From assembly GCF_900110165.1 (NCBI RefSeq), contig NZ_FOCQ01000002.1, positions 124,001 through 188,000 on the forward strand: 64,000 nt of DNA, read 5' to 3'. Below, piece by piece: positions 10,490 to 21,539 of this stretch. The position numbers and the translations under genes were made by a program. Each line of letters opens with the position of its first letter. Position 1 is the first letter of the stretch. This DNA is from Lihuaxuella thermophila (GTDB lineage: Bacteria; Bacillota; Bacilli; Thermoactinomycetales; Thermoactinomycetaceae). A model generated the notes under the pieces. It was given only the letters and a program-made list of their open reading frames with translations, had not been told where the DNA came from and ran no database searches.

Positions 10490-11446
10490 CTAACATTCAC
10501 CCCCTGTCCGTCCCAGCACTCGCTCCAACCACTCACGGGCGACTTGATAGGGATCTTTTTTTCGTTGTGCCACCCGCTCCAGCTCCTGTTTAAACTCCGG
10601 TAGGTTCAGCTCTTCTTCCAGCCTCCGCCGCACGAGATCTTCCATCACTTCCCGGACTTCCTGCTCCAGGTTTCGCTCCCGGCGGCCCGACCATTCCCCG
10701 CACGCTTGAAGATAATCCCGGTGTCGGGTCATCTCCCGCCACAGATCTTCAATTCCCTCACTTTTTGTGCCGATGGTGTGAAGAATGGGAGGCCGCCAGG
10801 CATGGCCGTGTTTGGCCAGATCGAGCAATTCTTCAATCTCCGCTGCGAGACGCCGGGCCCCGGGACGGTCAGATTTATTGATCACAAACAAGTCAGCAAT
10901 TTCCATGATGCCGGCTTTAAACACCTGTACCACATCCCCGGCGCCCGGATTCAAAACGAGTGCGACGGTATCTGCGATGTGCATAATATCCAGTTCCGCT
11001 TGCCCGACACCCACCGTTTCGATGAGAATGACATCAAAACCGGCCGCATCCAACACGCGGACAGCTTCTTTGGTCGCCCGCGATAATCCCCCCAGGCTGC
11101 CGCGGCTGCCCATGCTCCGGATAAACACTCCTTCGTCCAGAGCATGTTTGGTCATGCGCACCCGGTCTCCCAGGATGGCCCCGCCGGTAAAGGGGCTGGT
11201 CGGATCTACCGCGATGACTCCGACCGTCAGCCGTTCATCGCGAAGATGGCGGATCAACCCGTCCAGCAGCGAACTTTTACCCGCGCCGGGGGGGCCCGTC
11301 AGACCGATGAGGTAAGCGTTTCCGGTGAAAGGGTACAGTTCTTCCAGGATCTTTATTTTTTGTGGATCGCCGTTTTCGATACGGCTGATCAGCCGTGCGA
11401 TGTGCCGCTTGTCTTTGTTTTGGATCGACTGGAGCCAATCATCCAT
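10490..11446 (-). CDS. meaB: MeaB/ArgK-type GTPase
   Basis: 318 residues. P-loop GPPGAGKSS (51-59), the switch region VDPTSPFTGGAILGDRVRM, DTVGVGQAE-like ETVGVGQAELD and the guanine motif NKSD are all present, followed by the helical dimerisation tail. MeaB proteins protect and reload adenosylcobalamin in acyl-CoA mutases. A second G-protein beside the one built into IcmF is notable: it may serve another B12 mutase encoded elsewhere, such as methylmalonyl-CoA mutase, or supplement IcmF. The ATG follows GGGAGGAAC; tetR starts on the next base after its stop. Confidence 0.92.
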   Translation of the reverse strand: MDDWLQSIQNKDKRHIARLISRIENGDPQKIKILEELYPFTGNAYLIGLTGPPGAGKSSLLDGLIRHLRDERLTVGVIAVDPTSPFTGGAILGDRVRMTKHALDEGVFIRSMGSRGSLGGLSRATKEAVRVLDAAGFDVILIETVGVGQAELDIMHIADTVALVLNPGAGDVVQVFKAGIMEIADLFVINKSDRPGARRLAAEIEELLDLAKHGHAWRPPILHTIGTKSEGIEDLWREMTRHRDYLQACGEWSGRRERNLEQEVREVMEDLVRRRLEEELNLPEFKQELERVAQRKKDPYQVAREWLERVLGRTGGEC

Positions 11447-11471
11447 CCCCTGGTTCCTCCCGGCTGCCTGG

Positions 11472-12614
11472 TTACTCTTTTAACAGGTAGTTGGAAATGA
11501 CCACCCGTTGGATCTCATTGGTTCCTTCATAGATTTGCGTGATCTTCGCATCCCGCATCATCCGCTCGACCGGGTATTCACGGGTATAGCCGTAACCGCC
11601 GAAAATCTGGACGGCCTCTGTCGTTACCTGCATCGCCACATCCCCGGCAAACAGCTTCGCCATTGCCGACGCTTTCCCGTACGGGAGCCCCTGGCTCTCC
11701 AGCCACGCCGCCTGGTAGGTTAACAGGCGTGCCGCTTCGATCTGGGTGGCCATATCGGCCAGCTTAAATTGAATCGCTTGCTGCTGGGCGATCGGCTTAC
11801 CGAACTGCTTGCGCTCCTTGGCGTAGGCCAGGGCGGCATCGAAGGCTCCCTGCGCGATGCCCACGGCTTGGGCGGCGATTCCGTTGCGTCCGCCGTCCAA
11901 CGTCATCATGGCGATTTTAAAGCCCTGTCCTTCTTCGCCCAGTCGCTGGCTGGCAGGAATGCGGCAGTTGTCAAAGATGATCTCCAAGGTGGGGGAGGAA
12001 CGGATGCCAAGTTTCTTCTCTTTCTTCCCAAAGGAGAACCCCGGTGTCCCTTTCTCCACGATGAAGGCGGTAATTCCCCGGTGTTTCAAAGCGGGATCGG
12101 TCACGGCGAAGACGACGTAGATTTCGGCATCTCCTCCGTTGGTGATAAAGATTTTATTCCCGTTCAGAATATAATGATCCCCGTCCCGGACGGCCGTGGT
12201 TTTCATCGCGGCTGCATCGGAACCGGAGCCCGGTTCTGTCAGGCCGTAAGCGCCCAGCTTTTTCCCCTCTGCCAGGGGACGTAAGAAACGCTCTTTCTGT
12301 TCGGGGGTGCCAAACTTGTAGATCGGCCAGCTGGCCAGGGAGATGTGCGCCGACAACGTGACTCCGGTGGAAGCACAAACGCGCGACAATTCTTCCACGG
12401 CGATGACATAGCTCAAGTAGTCGGCGCCTACGCCCCCCACCTCTTCACTCCACGGGATGCCGGTCAGGCCGAGTTCTCCCATTTTGTCGAAAATAGAACG
12501 GTCAAAGATCTCCTTTTCATCGCGCTCCGCAGCTGTGGGAGCCACTTCCTTGAGAGCAAATTCCCGCACCATTTTGCGCATCATTTCGTGCTCTTCGCTC
12601 AAGCGGAATTGCAT
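11472..12614 (-). CDS. acdA: Acyl-CoA dehydrogenase
   Basis: 380 residues from the second ATG (MQFRLSEEH); the ATG three codons earlier abuts GGGAG, while this one has nine bases spacing. It is an FAD enzyme of the short/medium-chain acyl-CoA dehydrogenase family, passing electrons to ETF. Family marks: [14 protein letters not shown] (flavin/substrate loop), KIFITNGG, the [19 protein letters not shown] helix, [15 protein letters not shown], and the catalytic base Glu in YEGTNEIQR (about residue 363). It shares the same organisation as the next gene upstream, about two thirds identical by eye, so the two arose by duplication and probably differ in chain length or branching. Confidence 0.93.
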   Translation of the reverse strand: MQFRLSEEHEMMRKMVREFALKEVAPTAAERDEKEIFDRSIFDKMGELGLTGIPWSEEVGGVGADYLSYVIAVEELSRVCASTGVTLSAHISLASWPIYKFGTPEQKERFLRPLAEGKKLGAYGLTEPGSGSDAAAMKTTAVRDGDHYILNGNKIFITNGGDAEIYVVFAVTDPALKHRGITAFIVEKGTPGFSFGKKEKKLGIRSSPTLEIIFDNCRIPASQRLGEEGQGFKIAMMTLDGGRNGIAAQAVGIAQGAFDAALAYAKERKQFGKPIAQQQAIQFKLADMATQIEAARLLTYQAAWLESQGLPYGKASAMAKLFAGDVAMQVTTEAVQIFGGYGYTREYPVERMMRDAKITQIYEGTNEIQRVVISNYLLKE

Positions 12615-12639
12615 GGTTTCCATCTCCCTTGTGGTGAAA

Positions 12640-13782
12640 TCAGCTGGAAATCAGTTCGTTTCCGATCACAATGCGTTGAATTTCGTTGGTTCCTTCGTAG
12701 ATCTGCGTGATTTTGGCATCGCGGAATAACCGTTCCACGGGATATTCGCGCGTATAGCCGTAACCGCCGAAGACCTGGACGGCTTCCGTGGTTACCTTCA
12801 TCGCTACATCGGAGGCAAACATCTTGGCCATAGCGGCTTCTTTTTTGCAGGGAAGCCCTTGCTGTCTGGCTTCAGCCGCCCGGTAGACCAACAGGCGCGC
12901 CGCTTCGATCCGGGTGGCCATATCGGCCAGTTTAAACCGGATCGCCTGCTGCCGGGCGATCGGCTGCCCGAATTGTTTGCGCTCCTTGGCGTAGTCGAGG
13001 GCATGATGAAAGGCGGCGGTCGCGATTCCCAGTGCCTGAGCGGCAATTCCGATACGTCCTCCCGCCAGATTGGAGAGAGCCACCTCGTATCCCTGCCCTT
13101 CTTCACCCAGACGGTTTTCCGCGGGAACTTCCACCTCTTCAAAAATGAGTTCGCACGTATTGGACCCGTTTAGCCCCATCTTTTTTTCTTTCTTGCCGAC
13201 CCGGAAGCCGGGAGTGTCCTTTTCCAGGATAAAAGCGGTGATTCCTTTTTCCCCTTTTTCGGGGTCGGTGACAGCAAAGGTGAGGTAGACATCCGCTTCA
13301 CCGGCGTTGGTGATAAACACTTTGCTTCCGTTCAAAATATATTTGTCCCCTGCCCGGCGCGCGCTGGTGCGAATGCGGGCGGCATCCGAACCCGCCTGGG
13401 GTTCGGTCAGGGCAAATGCTCCCAGATACTTGCCCTGCGCAAGCAAGGGGAGATATTTCTCTTTTTGTGCTTCCGTCCCGTGCTTCAAAATCGGCAGGGT
13501 GCATACAGACGTATGCACCGCCAGAATGACTCCCACCGAGGCGCTGACGCGGGAGATCTCTTCGAGTGCCAAAATGTAGGAGATAAAGTCGGCACCGGCA
13601 CCACCCCATTTTTCCGGGATGGGAATCCCCATCAACCCCAACTCCGCCATTTTATCGATCACTTCACGCGGAAAACGGTCTTCCTCATCCATCAGATTCA
13701 CATATGGGGTGATTTCCGTACGCGCAAAATCGCGCACCATCTTTCTCATCATCTCTTGTTCTTCTGTAAAGGTAAACTTCAT
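12640..13782 (-). CDS. mmgC: Acyl-CoA dehydrogenase (MmgC type)
   Basis: 380 residues, ATG after CAGGAG. It carries the same set of acyl-CoA dehydrogenase motifs: [74 protein letters not shown] and catalytic Glu at about 363 in YEGTNEIQR. The order mmgA-mmgB-mmgC matches the Bacillus mother-cell metabolic operon, which supports the name. The stop is 25 bases from the acdA start, consistent with co-transcription. Substrate chain length cannot be read from the sequence. Confidence 0.9.
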   Translation of the reverse strand: MKFTFTEEQEMMRKMVRDFARTEITPYVNLMDEEDRFPREVIDKMAELGLMGIPIPEKWGGAGADFISYILALEEISRVSASVGVILAVHTSVCTLPILKHGTEAQKEKYLPLLAQGKYLGAFALTEPQAGSDAARIRTSARRAGDKYILNGSKVFITNAGEADVYLTFAVTDPEKGEKGITAFILEKDTPGFRVGKKEKKMGLNGSNTCELIFEEVEVPAENRLGEEGQGYEVALSNLAGGRIGIAAQALGIATAAFHHALDYAKERKQFGQPIARQQAIRFKLADMATRIEAARLLVYRAAEARQQGLPCKKEAAMAKMFASDVAMKVTTEAVQVFGGYGYTREYPVERLFRDAKITQIYEGTNEIQRIVIGNELISS

Positions 13783-13804
13783 GATGCTCCACTCCTGATC
13801 GCTG

Positions 13805-14659
13805 CTACTCGTACACGTAAAAACCGCGGCCGCTCTTTCTGCCCAGCCAGCCTGCCTTTACATACTTTCTGAGCAGAGGACAAGGGCGGTACTTGCTGTC
13901 GCCAAATCCTTCATAGAGGGTCTCCATGATGTACAGGCAAGTGTCCAGTCCGATAAAATCAGCGAGGGTGAGCGGGCCCATCGGATGGTTCATCCCCAGT
14001 TTCATGACCTCGTCAATCGCCTCCGGAGTAGCAACTCCTTCATACACCGCATAAATCGCCTCGTTGATCATCGGCATCAGCACACGGTTGGACACAAATC
14101 CCGGGAAATCGTTGACTTCGACCGGATGTTTGCCCATCTCTCCGGCCAGTTGCATGACGGTTTGGAATACTTCATCCGAGGTGGCCAGCCCCCGGATCAC
14201 CTCGACCAGTTTCATGACCGGAACCGGGTTCATGAAGTGCATCCCGATCACTTGCTCCGGGCGTTTCGTGGCCGCAGCAATCTCCGTGATCGGAAGGGAG
14301 GAAGTGTTGCTGGCCAGGATGGCATGCCCGGGGCAGAGCTCATCCAACTGACGGAAGACTTCCGTTTTCACTCCCATGTTTTCAATGACTGCTTCGATGA
14401 CGATATCCGCGTCCCGGGCGGCGTCCTCCATGTCCGTTGTCGTTGTGATCCGATTGAGAATTTCCGCTTTTTCCTCTTCGGTGATCCGCCCTTTGGAAAC
14501 GCTTCGATCCAGATTTTTGGCAATGGTGTTGAACCCTTTTTGCACAAACTCTTCTTTGGTATCCAGCAGCACCACTGGAAAGCCGGACTGGGCGGCCACC
14601 TGGGCGATTCCGCTGCCCATCTGGCCCGCTCCAATCACACTCACCCGTTTGATGCCCAC
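13805..14659 (-). CDS. mmgB: 3-hydroxybutyryl-CoA dehydrogenase
   Basis: 284 residues from the GTG at 14659, preceded by GGGGAG. The longer frame upstream runs into a repeat element and is rejected. The N-terminal Rossmann fold has [21 protein letters not shown] followed by LLDTKEE, an acidic residue after the second strand suggesting [20 protein letters not shown]-type sequence (HFMNPVPVM) holds the catalytic His, and the C-terminal domain has [18 protein letters not shown]. It oxidises (S)-3-hydroxyacyl-CoA to the 3-keto form ahead of the thiolase MmgA. The C-terminus ends [13 protein letters not shown], a family hallmark. Confidence 0.95.
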   Translation of the reverse strand: MGIKRVSVIGAGQMGSGIAQVAAQSGFPVVLLDTKEEFVQKGFNTIAKNLDRSVSKGRITEEEKAEILNRITTTTDMEDAARDADIVIEAVIENMGVKTEVFRQLDELCPGHAILASNTSSLPITEIAAATKRPEQVIGMHFMNPVPVMKLVEVIRGLATSDEVFQTVMQLAGEMGKHPVEVNDFPGFVSNRVLMPMINEAIYAVYEGVATPEAIDEVMKLGMNHPMGPLTLADFIGLDTCLYIMETLYEGFGDSKYRPCPLLRKYVKAGWLGRKSGRGFYVYE

Positions 14660-14708
14660 GAATCTCCCCACCTTTTCATGTGAAAGTAAGCTGTAAACGT
14701 GCTTGCAG

Positions 14709-14907
14709 AGCGGTCGGCCGTGCCGGTCTCGGTGGTCTGGAGGCCGACAAGGATGCAACAACCGGCCGCTCCGGCCCCTCCCTTCGGACGCGGATCAAAC
14801 TCGCTGTCGCTCAAACATTTGATCCGCTGCCTTCTTCCGTTCGAGTTGTCCGCAGGGAACGGCCTCAAATGCACTTCGCCCAATCACGACCTGCCTGCAA
14901 GATTTTG
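14709..14907. repeat. Dispersed GC-rich repeat, copy 1
   Basis: About 200 bases that align over their whole length, with scattered substitutions, to 17542-17735. Matching blocks include GCGGTCGGCCGTG, CGGATCAAAC, GATCCGCT and CTGCA near the end. It begins 50 bases upstream of the mmgB start. It has no coding potential that is kept between copies. Confidence 0.75.
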
Positions 14908-15086
14908 CCTCACATCTCTAGCTTGTCACCCGTTCCGAAAGCCTTTGTGTGAAAATAGAATCAACAACGATGGACCGGAGGAATTTGTTTTCCGGCGGAG
15001 CGACTCTGCCACTGCATCAGAGCGGAGACGGACAAATTCCTGAGCGAGCTTTCATCCAAAGGGTGTGACAGCTGCCAAGGCTGTTT
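14908..15086. other. Remaining mmgA-mmgB intergenic spacer
   Basis: Nothing recognised apart from a short ACAGC/GCTGT hairpin followed by T residues on the plus strand (15068-15086). The 427-base gap makes a secondary promoter for mmgB-icmF possible. Confidence 0.4.
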
Positions 15087-16265
<1,179 letters not shown>

Positions 16266-16298
16266 GAAAGAGCCACCTCCGCCAAAATGTTTTCGTTC

Positions 16299-16318
16299 TA
16301 TCGAGCGTTCGTTCGATA
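16299..16318. promoter_or_regulatory. Candidate TetR operator upstream of mmgA
   Basis: TATCGAGCGTTCGTTCGATA is palindromic at 16 of 20 positions and sits between the mmgA start and the probable promoter region. The size and style fit TetR-family sites. The repressor encoded in the same operon is the obvious candidate. Confidence 0.45.
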
Positions 16319-16544
16319 TACGAGCAAATGAAAACCCTTTCATTCTTAGAGTAACTGAATGAGTCCCTTTTAACAATAGTTGACGTAATTCGTTTATTTG
16401 TATAAAATATGGTATTCATTTTTTGATTAATTTTCTGTATATAATTCAGTTGTTGCCAAGGCGGTCCGCATGCGTTCATCCCCTGTGCCGTCACAAACCC
16501 GCAACATCTCCCCAGCCTTCTTCACCTGTTAAAAAAAGAGGAGG

Positions 16545-17468
16545 TTAACACACCCCCCCTTCCATCATTCGCAGCCACCTCTCTGTGGCATTCATTCTCG
16601 CATATACACCGATGGGCAAAGTCAAGTTGGGACAGGTGTGTCCCGCCTTCAATCCATAATAGGCAGGGATGCCCAGAGGTTGAATAAGCTCATTCAGGAT
16701 TTGCCTGATGGTCAGGCTCTTTTCCGGATCTTTCGGCTGACAGTCCGTACACTCGGTGAAGATGATTCCGTTCGCTGCCTGCAACTTGCCTGCGGAGCGT
16801 AACTGGACAAGCATGCGATCCACCCGGTAAGGCTCCTCTCCCACCTCCTCAATAAACAGGATTTTCCCTTCTGTCTCCACTTCATAGGGCGTGCCGAGAG
16901 TCGATACCAAGAGGGATAGGTTTCCTCCGGTTAACGGCCCTTCTGCTGTTCCTTCAGTCATCACAAAGGAATCCGTATCCGGCTGCTCCCTGTATTCGCC
17001 TGCCGGACGGGGATCGGCCAGATTCCTGAACAGAACGGACCAGGAAAGCGGGTCCTCTTCCCTGGCCAGCTCACCCACCATCGGTCCGTGAAAGGTGACA
17101 AGCCCTGTTTTTTGGTGAATGGCCAGATGCAAGGCAGTAATATCACTATAGCCGACAAAAATTTTGGGGTTGCACCGGATCATCGCATAGTCAATCAGCG
17201 GCAGAATCCGCGAGGTTCCGTACCCTCCCCTGATGCAAAAAACCGCCTTCACCTCGGGATCGGCAAACATCCGGTTCACATCTTCTGCTCTCAACTCGTC
17301 ACTTCCGGCCAAATATCCATGCCGGCGGTAGACCGATTCTCCCGCTTTGATCCTGTAGCCAAAGCTTGAAAAAAGCTGGATCGCTTTGTCTCGCTGTTCA
17401 GGTTCAATCGGGCTTGCCGGTGCGATGATGCCGATGGTATCGCCCGGCTTCAACGAATTTGGCTTCAC
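16545..17468 (-). CDS. Muramoyltetrapeptide LD-carboxypeptidase (S66 family)
   Basis: 307 residues from the GTG at 17468 after AGGGGG; the frame extends further upstream only into the repeat. S66 marks: GDTIGIIAPASP, IRGGYGTSRILPLID, the nucleophile Ser108 in VGYSDITAL, the FIEEVGEEPYRVDRM Glu region and the catalytic His in KAGHTCPNLTLPIG. These cytosolic enzymes remove the terminal D-Ala from recycled muropeptides; relatives act in microcin self-immunity. It stands alone, and a copy of the dispersed repeat lies 74 bases upstream. Confidence 0.9.
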   Translation of the reverse strand: MKPNSLKPGDTIGIIAPASPIEPEQRDKAIQLFSSFGYRIKAGESVYRRHGYLAGSDELRAEDVNRMFADPEVKAVFCIRGGYGTSRILPLIDYAMIRCNPKIFVGYSDITALHLAIHQKTGLVTFHGPMVGELAREEDPLSWSVLFRNLADPRPAGEYREQPDTDSFVMTEGTAEGPLTGGNLSLLVSTLGTPYEVETEGKILFIEEVGEEPYRVDRMLVQLRSAGKLQAANGIIFTECTDCQPKDPEKSLTIRQILNELIQPLGIPAYYGLKAGHTCPNLTLPIGVYARMNATERWLRMMEGGVC

Positions 17469-17541
17469 TCTGCATCGCCCCCTCTGACCATTTTCCTGTA
17501 AAAAGCGCCTGTTAAGGGTGGTTCTGTGATTGTGCTGCCGG

Positions 17542-17735
17542 GGCGGTCGGCCGTGTCGGTCTCGTGTTCTTGAGGCCGGCAAGGATGAAACACCTGACCG
17601 CTCCGGCCCACTCACTTCGGGCACGGATCAAACGCGCTGCCGCTCAGACTCGCGATCCGCTTCCTCCCTCCGTCGGTGCCTCCGCCGGTTCGGCCTCTAC
17701 GGCACCTCGGCCAACGTCCTCCCTGCACGAAAGTC
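17542..17735. repeat. Dispersed GC-rich repeat, copy 2
   Basis: Collinear with copy 1 at 14709-14907 and in the same orientation, again directly upstream of a leftward gene with a GTG start. Between 17736 and 17905 nothing else was recognised. Confidence 0.75.
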
Positions 17736-17905
17736 GCTTTCATTGTTCGATTGTGTCGCCAAGTGATGAAGTGCTGCAAAAACGGGCGCCAACTGTTCAT
17801 TCCCCTGTATGACAGACCCCTTCCGAAATGTTTATTCCGGTTACGAAAAGCATATCCCTGTTCAGGCAGATTGGCTTTTTTCTTTTACAACAAGCGATCT
17901 GTTAT

Positions 17906-17979
17906 TTGACTTTTCCCTCATTTGCGTTATATTGGTTATAACCAGATTCTAATATCTACTATTATGATCAGGTTCTAAT
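17906..17979 (+). promoter_or_regulatory. fabH promoter with two FapR-like boxes
   Basis: TTGACT (17906-17911), 16 bases, TATATT (17928-17933). Downstream, the minus-strand reading of 17961-17979 is ATTAGAACCTGATCATAAT, matching 15 of 19 positions of the FapR consensus ATTAGTACCTAGTCTTAAT as I recall it. 17935-17953 matches 13 of 19. The boxes cover the start site, the arrangement expected for malonyl-CoA-relieved repression by FapR. Confidence 0.7.
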
Positions 17980-18009
17980 TTTCAGCTCATTTCAAAGGAG
18001 TTAAGCCTT

Positions 18010-19008
18010 ATGTTGAGTCCCGCACACATACAGTCCAAAGCGCGAATCACTGCGATCGGCTCTTATGTGCCGGAGCGCATTCTGAGCAACGCCGATCTGG
18101 AACGCATGGTGGATACCTCGGATGAGTGGATTGTCCAGCGAACGGGGATCCGCGAAAGACGAATTGCCCCGCCCGATGTCTTTACCAGTGATTTATGTGT
18201 CAAAGCCGTACAAAATATGGTGGAACAGTTTCAAGTTTCCATTGCCGATGTAGATATGATCCTGGTGGCCACCACCACGCCGGACTTCCCGTTTCCCAGC
18301 GTCGCCTGCCTGGTTCAGGAACGGCTCGGGATTCCTTCGGCCGGCGCGCTTGACATCAGTGCCGCGTGTGCCGGCTTCGTCTATGCCTTAAATCTCGCCA
18401 ACGGCCTGATCACCTCCGGCCTCCATCGAAAAGTGCTGGTCATCGGCGGAGAAACGCTGTCCAAAGTGACCGATTATTCGGACCGCACCACCTGTATCCT
18501 CTTCGGCGACGGTGCAGGAGCCGCTCTGGTGGAAAAAGATGAACACCAGCCCAGCTTTCTCCACTCCGTCTCAGGCTCCGACGGCAGAGCGGGAATCCAT
18601 CTCTACCGGACAGGAATCTCCGACCGCTTAAACGGAGTCTGCTTAAGCGGAGAAGGAAATATTGTGCAAAACGGCAGGGAAGTTTTCAAACTCGCTGTGA
18701 GCACGTTAAACAGAGAGATTCCGAAACTGATGCAGGAAGCCGGTATGTCTCTGGATGAGCTGGACTGGTTTGTTCCCCACAGTGCCAATATCCGGATCAT
18801 TCAGGCGGTCTGCGAACGAATCGGCTTTCCGATGGAGAAGACATTATTCAGCGCTGAATACTATGGCAATACTTCCTCTGCCACTATCCCGCTCGCCCTT
18901 CACCTGGGGCTTCGGGAAGGGAAGCTGAAAAAAGGAAATACTGTGCTGCTCCATGGTTTTGGCGGCGGTTTTGTGCATTCCGCCTCCCTGATTACCTGGA
19001 CGGTTTAA
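18010..19008 (+). CDS. fabH: 3-oxoacyl-ACP synthase III (KAS III)
   Basis: 332 residues, ATG ten bases after AAGGAG. The catalytic triad is visible: Cys120 in AACAGF, His257 in PHSAN and Asn287 in GNTSSAT. GDGAGAALV and the glycine-rich C-terminus HGFGGGFVHSASLI also fit. FabH condenses an acyl-CoA primer with malonyl-ACP to start fatty acid synthesis; in Bacillales it sets the branched-chain primer choice. Here it is monocistronic, like FabHB of Bacillus, not joined to fabF or other fab genes. The two FapR-like boxes upstream support control by malonyl-CoA. It sits next to degradation genes with opposite regulation. Confidence 0.93.
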   Translation: MLSPAHIQSKARITAIGSYVPERILSNADLERMVDTSDEWIVQRTGIRERRIAPPDVFTSDLCVKAVQNMVEQFQVSIADVDMILVATTTPDFPFPSVACLVQERLGIPSAGALDISAACAGFVYALNLANGLITSGLHRKVLVIGGETLSKVTDYSDRTTCILFGDGAGAALVEKDEHQPSFLHSVSGSDGRAGIHLYRTGISDRLNGVCLSGEGNIVQNGREVFKLAVSTLNREIPKLMQEAGMSLDELDWFVPHSANIRIIQAVCERIGFPMEKTLFSAEYYGNTSSATIPLALHLGLREGKLKKGNTVLLHGFGGGFVHSASLITWTV

Positions 19009-19018
19009 CCATCAAAGA

Positions 19019-19053
19019 AAGCACCCGCGATCCAACCGATTGCGAGTGCTTAT
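19019..19053 (-). terminator. Terminator between fabH and fadF
   Basis: AGCACCCGCGATC and GATTGCGAGTGCT pair with mismatches. Read leftward it is followed by TTTCTTTG, so it mainly serves fadF. Confidence 0.6.
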
Positions 19054-19064
19054 TGATTGTCCGG

Positions 19065-21161
19065 TTAATGAGTCACTTCCGCCGCTTCTTCCCGGCTCTC
19101 AAAGTCGATCGAGAGTGCCAGAATCTCCGCTACATCCATCGTTTTTACGCGTTCTTCCACTTCTTTTGCTTTCGTGCCGTCGGAAAGCATGGTCAGGCAG
19201 TAGGGGCAGGCGCTCCCGATGAGGCTCGGATTCACTTCAAGCGCCTGTTCGGTGCGCGCCACGTTGATGCGGACTCCTTCCGTTTCTTCCATCCACATCA
19301 TTCCGCCGCCGGCCCCGCAGCACATGCCGTTTTCACGGTTCCGGTTCATTTCCACCAATTCTACGCCCGGAATCTGCTGAAGAATGTAGCGCGGAGCATC
19401 GAATTCTCCGTTATAGCGGCCCAGATAGCAGGAATCGTGGTACGTGATACGCTCCTTCACTTCTTTGGTGGGCTTGATCCGTCCCTGGCGAAGCAGATCG
19501 GCAAGCACCTGGGTATGGTGATACACCTCTGCCTGCAAACCGAGATCCGGATACTCATTTTTAAAGATATTGTACGCGTGAGGGTCGATCGTGATGATCT
19601 TCTTCACATTATGTTTTTCAAACAAAGCGATATTGTCCGCCGCCAGCTGCTGGAACAAGAACTCATTTCCCATCCGGCGGGCCGTATCGCCGGAGTTTTT
19701 CTCTTTATTACCGAGAATCGCAAACTTCACGCCGGCATGGTTCAAAATCTTGACCAGGGCACGGCTGATCTTCTGGCTGCGGTTGTCATAGGAACCCATG
19801 GAACCGACGAAGAAAAGATACTCGAACTCTTTTTCCTCTTTGACCGTTGGTACGGGCACTTCAGCGTCTTCTGTCCATTTGTCACGATCCTTGCGGTTGA
19901 TTCCCCACGGGTTCCCCTGGCGCTCGATATTGGAGAAAGTCCGCGAAGCCTCGGGGCTCATCTTCCCTTCCGTCATCACGAGATAGCGGCGCATATCGAT
20001 AATTTTATCCACGTGTTCGTTCATCACAGGACATGCATCTTCACAGTTGCGGCAAGTGGTGCAAGCCCACAATTCCTGTTCGGTAATCACATCGCCGATC
20101 AAGTTGACCGGATAGTTGACGGTTCCGTCATCTTCCCGGGTCACGGCGACTTCAAGTGCCGCCTGGTTGGTTCCGGCAAAAGCAAAACCGGGAACCCAGG
20201 GGGACTTGGAGGTGATCGCCGCCCCTTTGGCAGTGAGGTGGTCACGCATTTTGACGAGCAGGTCCATCGGGGAAAGCATTTTCCCGGTTCCCGCCGCAGG
20301 ACATACACTGGTGCACCGGCCGCACTCGACACAAGCGTAGAGATCGATCAGCTGTTTTTGGTTAAAGTCTTCAATTTTGCCGACTCCGTACACTTCTGCC
20401 GACTCATCTTCAAAATCGATGAGGGACGGTTTGGCCGGAGGCTGCTGCCTTTTTAAGAAAACGTTGATCGGGGCAACGATTAAGTGAAAATGCTTGGATT
20501 GGGGGACATACACCAAGAAGCTGAACAGCACGAGCGCATGCACCCACCAGAACACATAAAACATCACCTGTCCGGCCGCAGGGCTCATCCAGCCGATGAA
20601 CGGCAGGGCCAACAAGGAAGAAACCGGCGTGTACCAGGAGACTTCGTGGCCGAACCAGATCTTTTCAAAGGCTGCCGAAAACAGAATCGACGCCATCAAA
20701 GATAAGAGAAAGATAATGACCAGCCCCGACTTAAACCCGCGTTTCAGGCGCGGAATCTTCTCGATATAGCGACGATAGTAAGCGTACAGGGTGGCCAACA
20801 GCACCGAAAACGTGGTCAGCTCCTGTATAAACAGAAAGACGGGATATGCCGGAAACGGCAGATGGCTGCCGGGTAACAGTCCTTTGAGAAAGAGGTCGAT
20901 AGCCCCAAACTGGATGATGATAAAGCCGTAAAACATCACCACATGCATAATGCCGCTTTTTTTGTCTTTCAGCAGTTTCTTTTGCCCGAAAACATTGACC
21001 CATACTTCATGGAGACTCTGTTTCAAATCCACGTTAAAGTCCGAAGGTTTGCCCAATCGGACATACATATACCGCTGGTACACCACATTCCCAAACAGGT
21101 AAAATGCGTATCCCGCCACGGCCAGAAAGGCGATCAGGTTCAATACTTGTAGTGCATTCAT
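19065..21161 (-). CDS. fadF: ETF:menaquinone oxidoreductase-type Fe-S membrane protein
   Basis: 698 residues, ATG after GGGGAG. The N-terminal third is a NarI-like cytochrome b membrane region with about five to six helices and several His. It is followed by two 4Fe-4S motifs, CVECGRCTSVCP and CTTCRNCEDACP, and two CCG domains (DSCYLGRYN and MCCGAGGG, then SACPYCLTML), as in heterodisulfide reductase subunits. This is the YwjF/FadF family, related to the EMO/EtfD proteins that move electrons from ETF to menaquinone. That suits the nearby acyl-CoA dehydrogenases. pyrG, rpoE, acdA and fadF are also neighbours in Bacillus. A FadR-like box overlies its promoter. Confidence 0.92.
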   Translation of the reverse strand: MNALQVLNLIAFLAVAGYAFYLFGNVVYQRYMYVRLGKPSDFNVDLKQSLHEVWVNVFGQKKLLKDKKSGIMHVVMFYGFIIIQFGAIDLFLKGLLPGSHLPFPAYPVFLFIQELTTFSVLLATLYAYYRRYIEKIPRLKRGFKSGLVIIFLLSLMASILFSAAFEKIWFGHEVSWYTPVSSLLALPFIGWMSPAAGQVMFYVFWWVHALVLFSFLVYVPQSKHFHLIVAPINVFLKRQQPPAKPSLIDFEDESAEVYGVGKIEDFNQKQLIDLYACVECGRCTSVCPAAGTGKMLSPMDLLVKMRDHLTAKGAAITSKSPWVPGFAFAGTNQAALEVAVTREDDGTVNYPVNLIGDVITEQELWACTTCRNCEDACPVMNEHVDKIIDMRRYLVMTEGKMSPEASRTFSNIERQGNPWGINRKDRDKWTEDAEVPVPTVKEEKEFEYLFFVGSMGSYDNRSQKISRALVKILNHAGVKFAILGNKEKNSGDTARRMGNEFLFQQLAADNIALFEKHNVKKIITIDPHAYNIFKNEYPDLGLQAEVYHHTQVLADLLRQGRIKPTKEVKERITYHDSCYLGRYNGEFDAPRYILQQIPGVELVEMNRNRENGMCCGAGGGMMWMEETEGVRINVARTEQALEVNPSLIGSACPYCLTMLSDGTKAKEVEERVKTMDVAEILALSIDFESREEAAEVTH

Positions 21162-21252
21162 TGATTTCTCCCCTTTCCATCAGTTGCATAGATTCAGAAA
21201 ACAATCTCGCCGCTATCGGAGATGAATCCGTTTTCATTATATCATTTTTCTT

Positions 21253-21285
21253 ATTATATCATAATACTGAGTGGTCATTCATTCA
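21253..21285 (-). promoter_or_regulatory. fadF promoter with FadR-like box
   Basis: The minus strand reads TGAATGAATGACCACTCA (21285-21268), 15 of 18 positions of the Bacillus FadR consensus TGAATGAMTANTCATTCA as I recall it. TATAAT (21258-21253) follows, and the box covers the -35 region. Confidence 0.65.
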
Positions 21286-21299
21286 TTTCTAACATGAAT

Positions 21300-21539
21300 T
21301 GAAACAGCATTAACATTTCATAAATATTTCTGAATGATGTTCCAACGGATGGATTTGATTCATGGAGCAGTCCATCATTTATTTTTATGAGGGAATATTT
21401 TCAAACCGGTTCGCCTGTTCACACAAGGGAGATACCGGGACTTATTTGAATATGGGGATCGGGGTGCCGGCGGGCATCCCGGCCGCCCTTCGCAAAGGCC
21501 CTGGTAGCAAGATGATGATATTTCGCTCAAAAAAACAAA
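21300..21539. other. Intergenic stretch, nothing recognised
   Basis: Between the fadF promoter and the M4 protease terminator I see no gene with a convincing ribosome-binding site. A rightward frame from 21362 has no such signal. Confidence 0.5.

Noticed and set aside
19053-20456. 467-codon rightward frame across fadF
   Set aside because: Antisense of a gene with clear Fe-S motifs; no translation signal.
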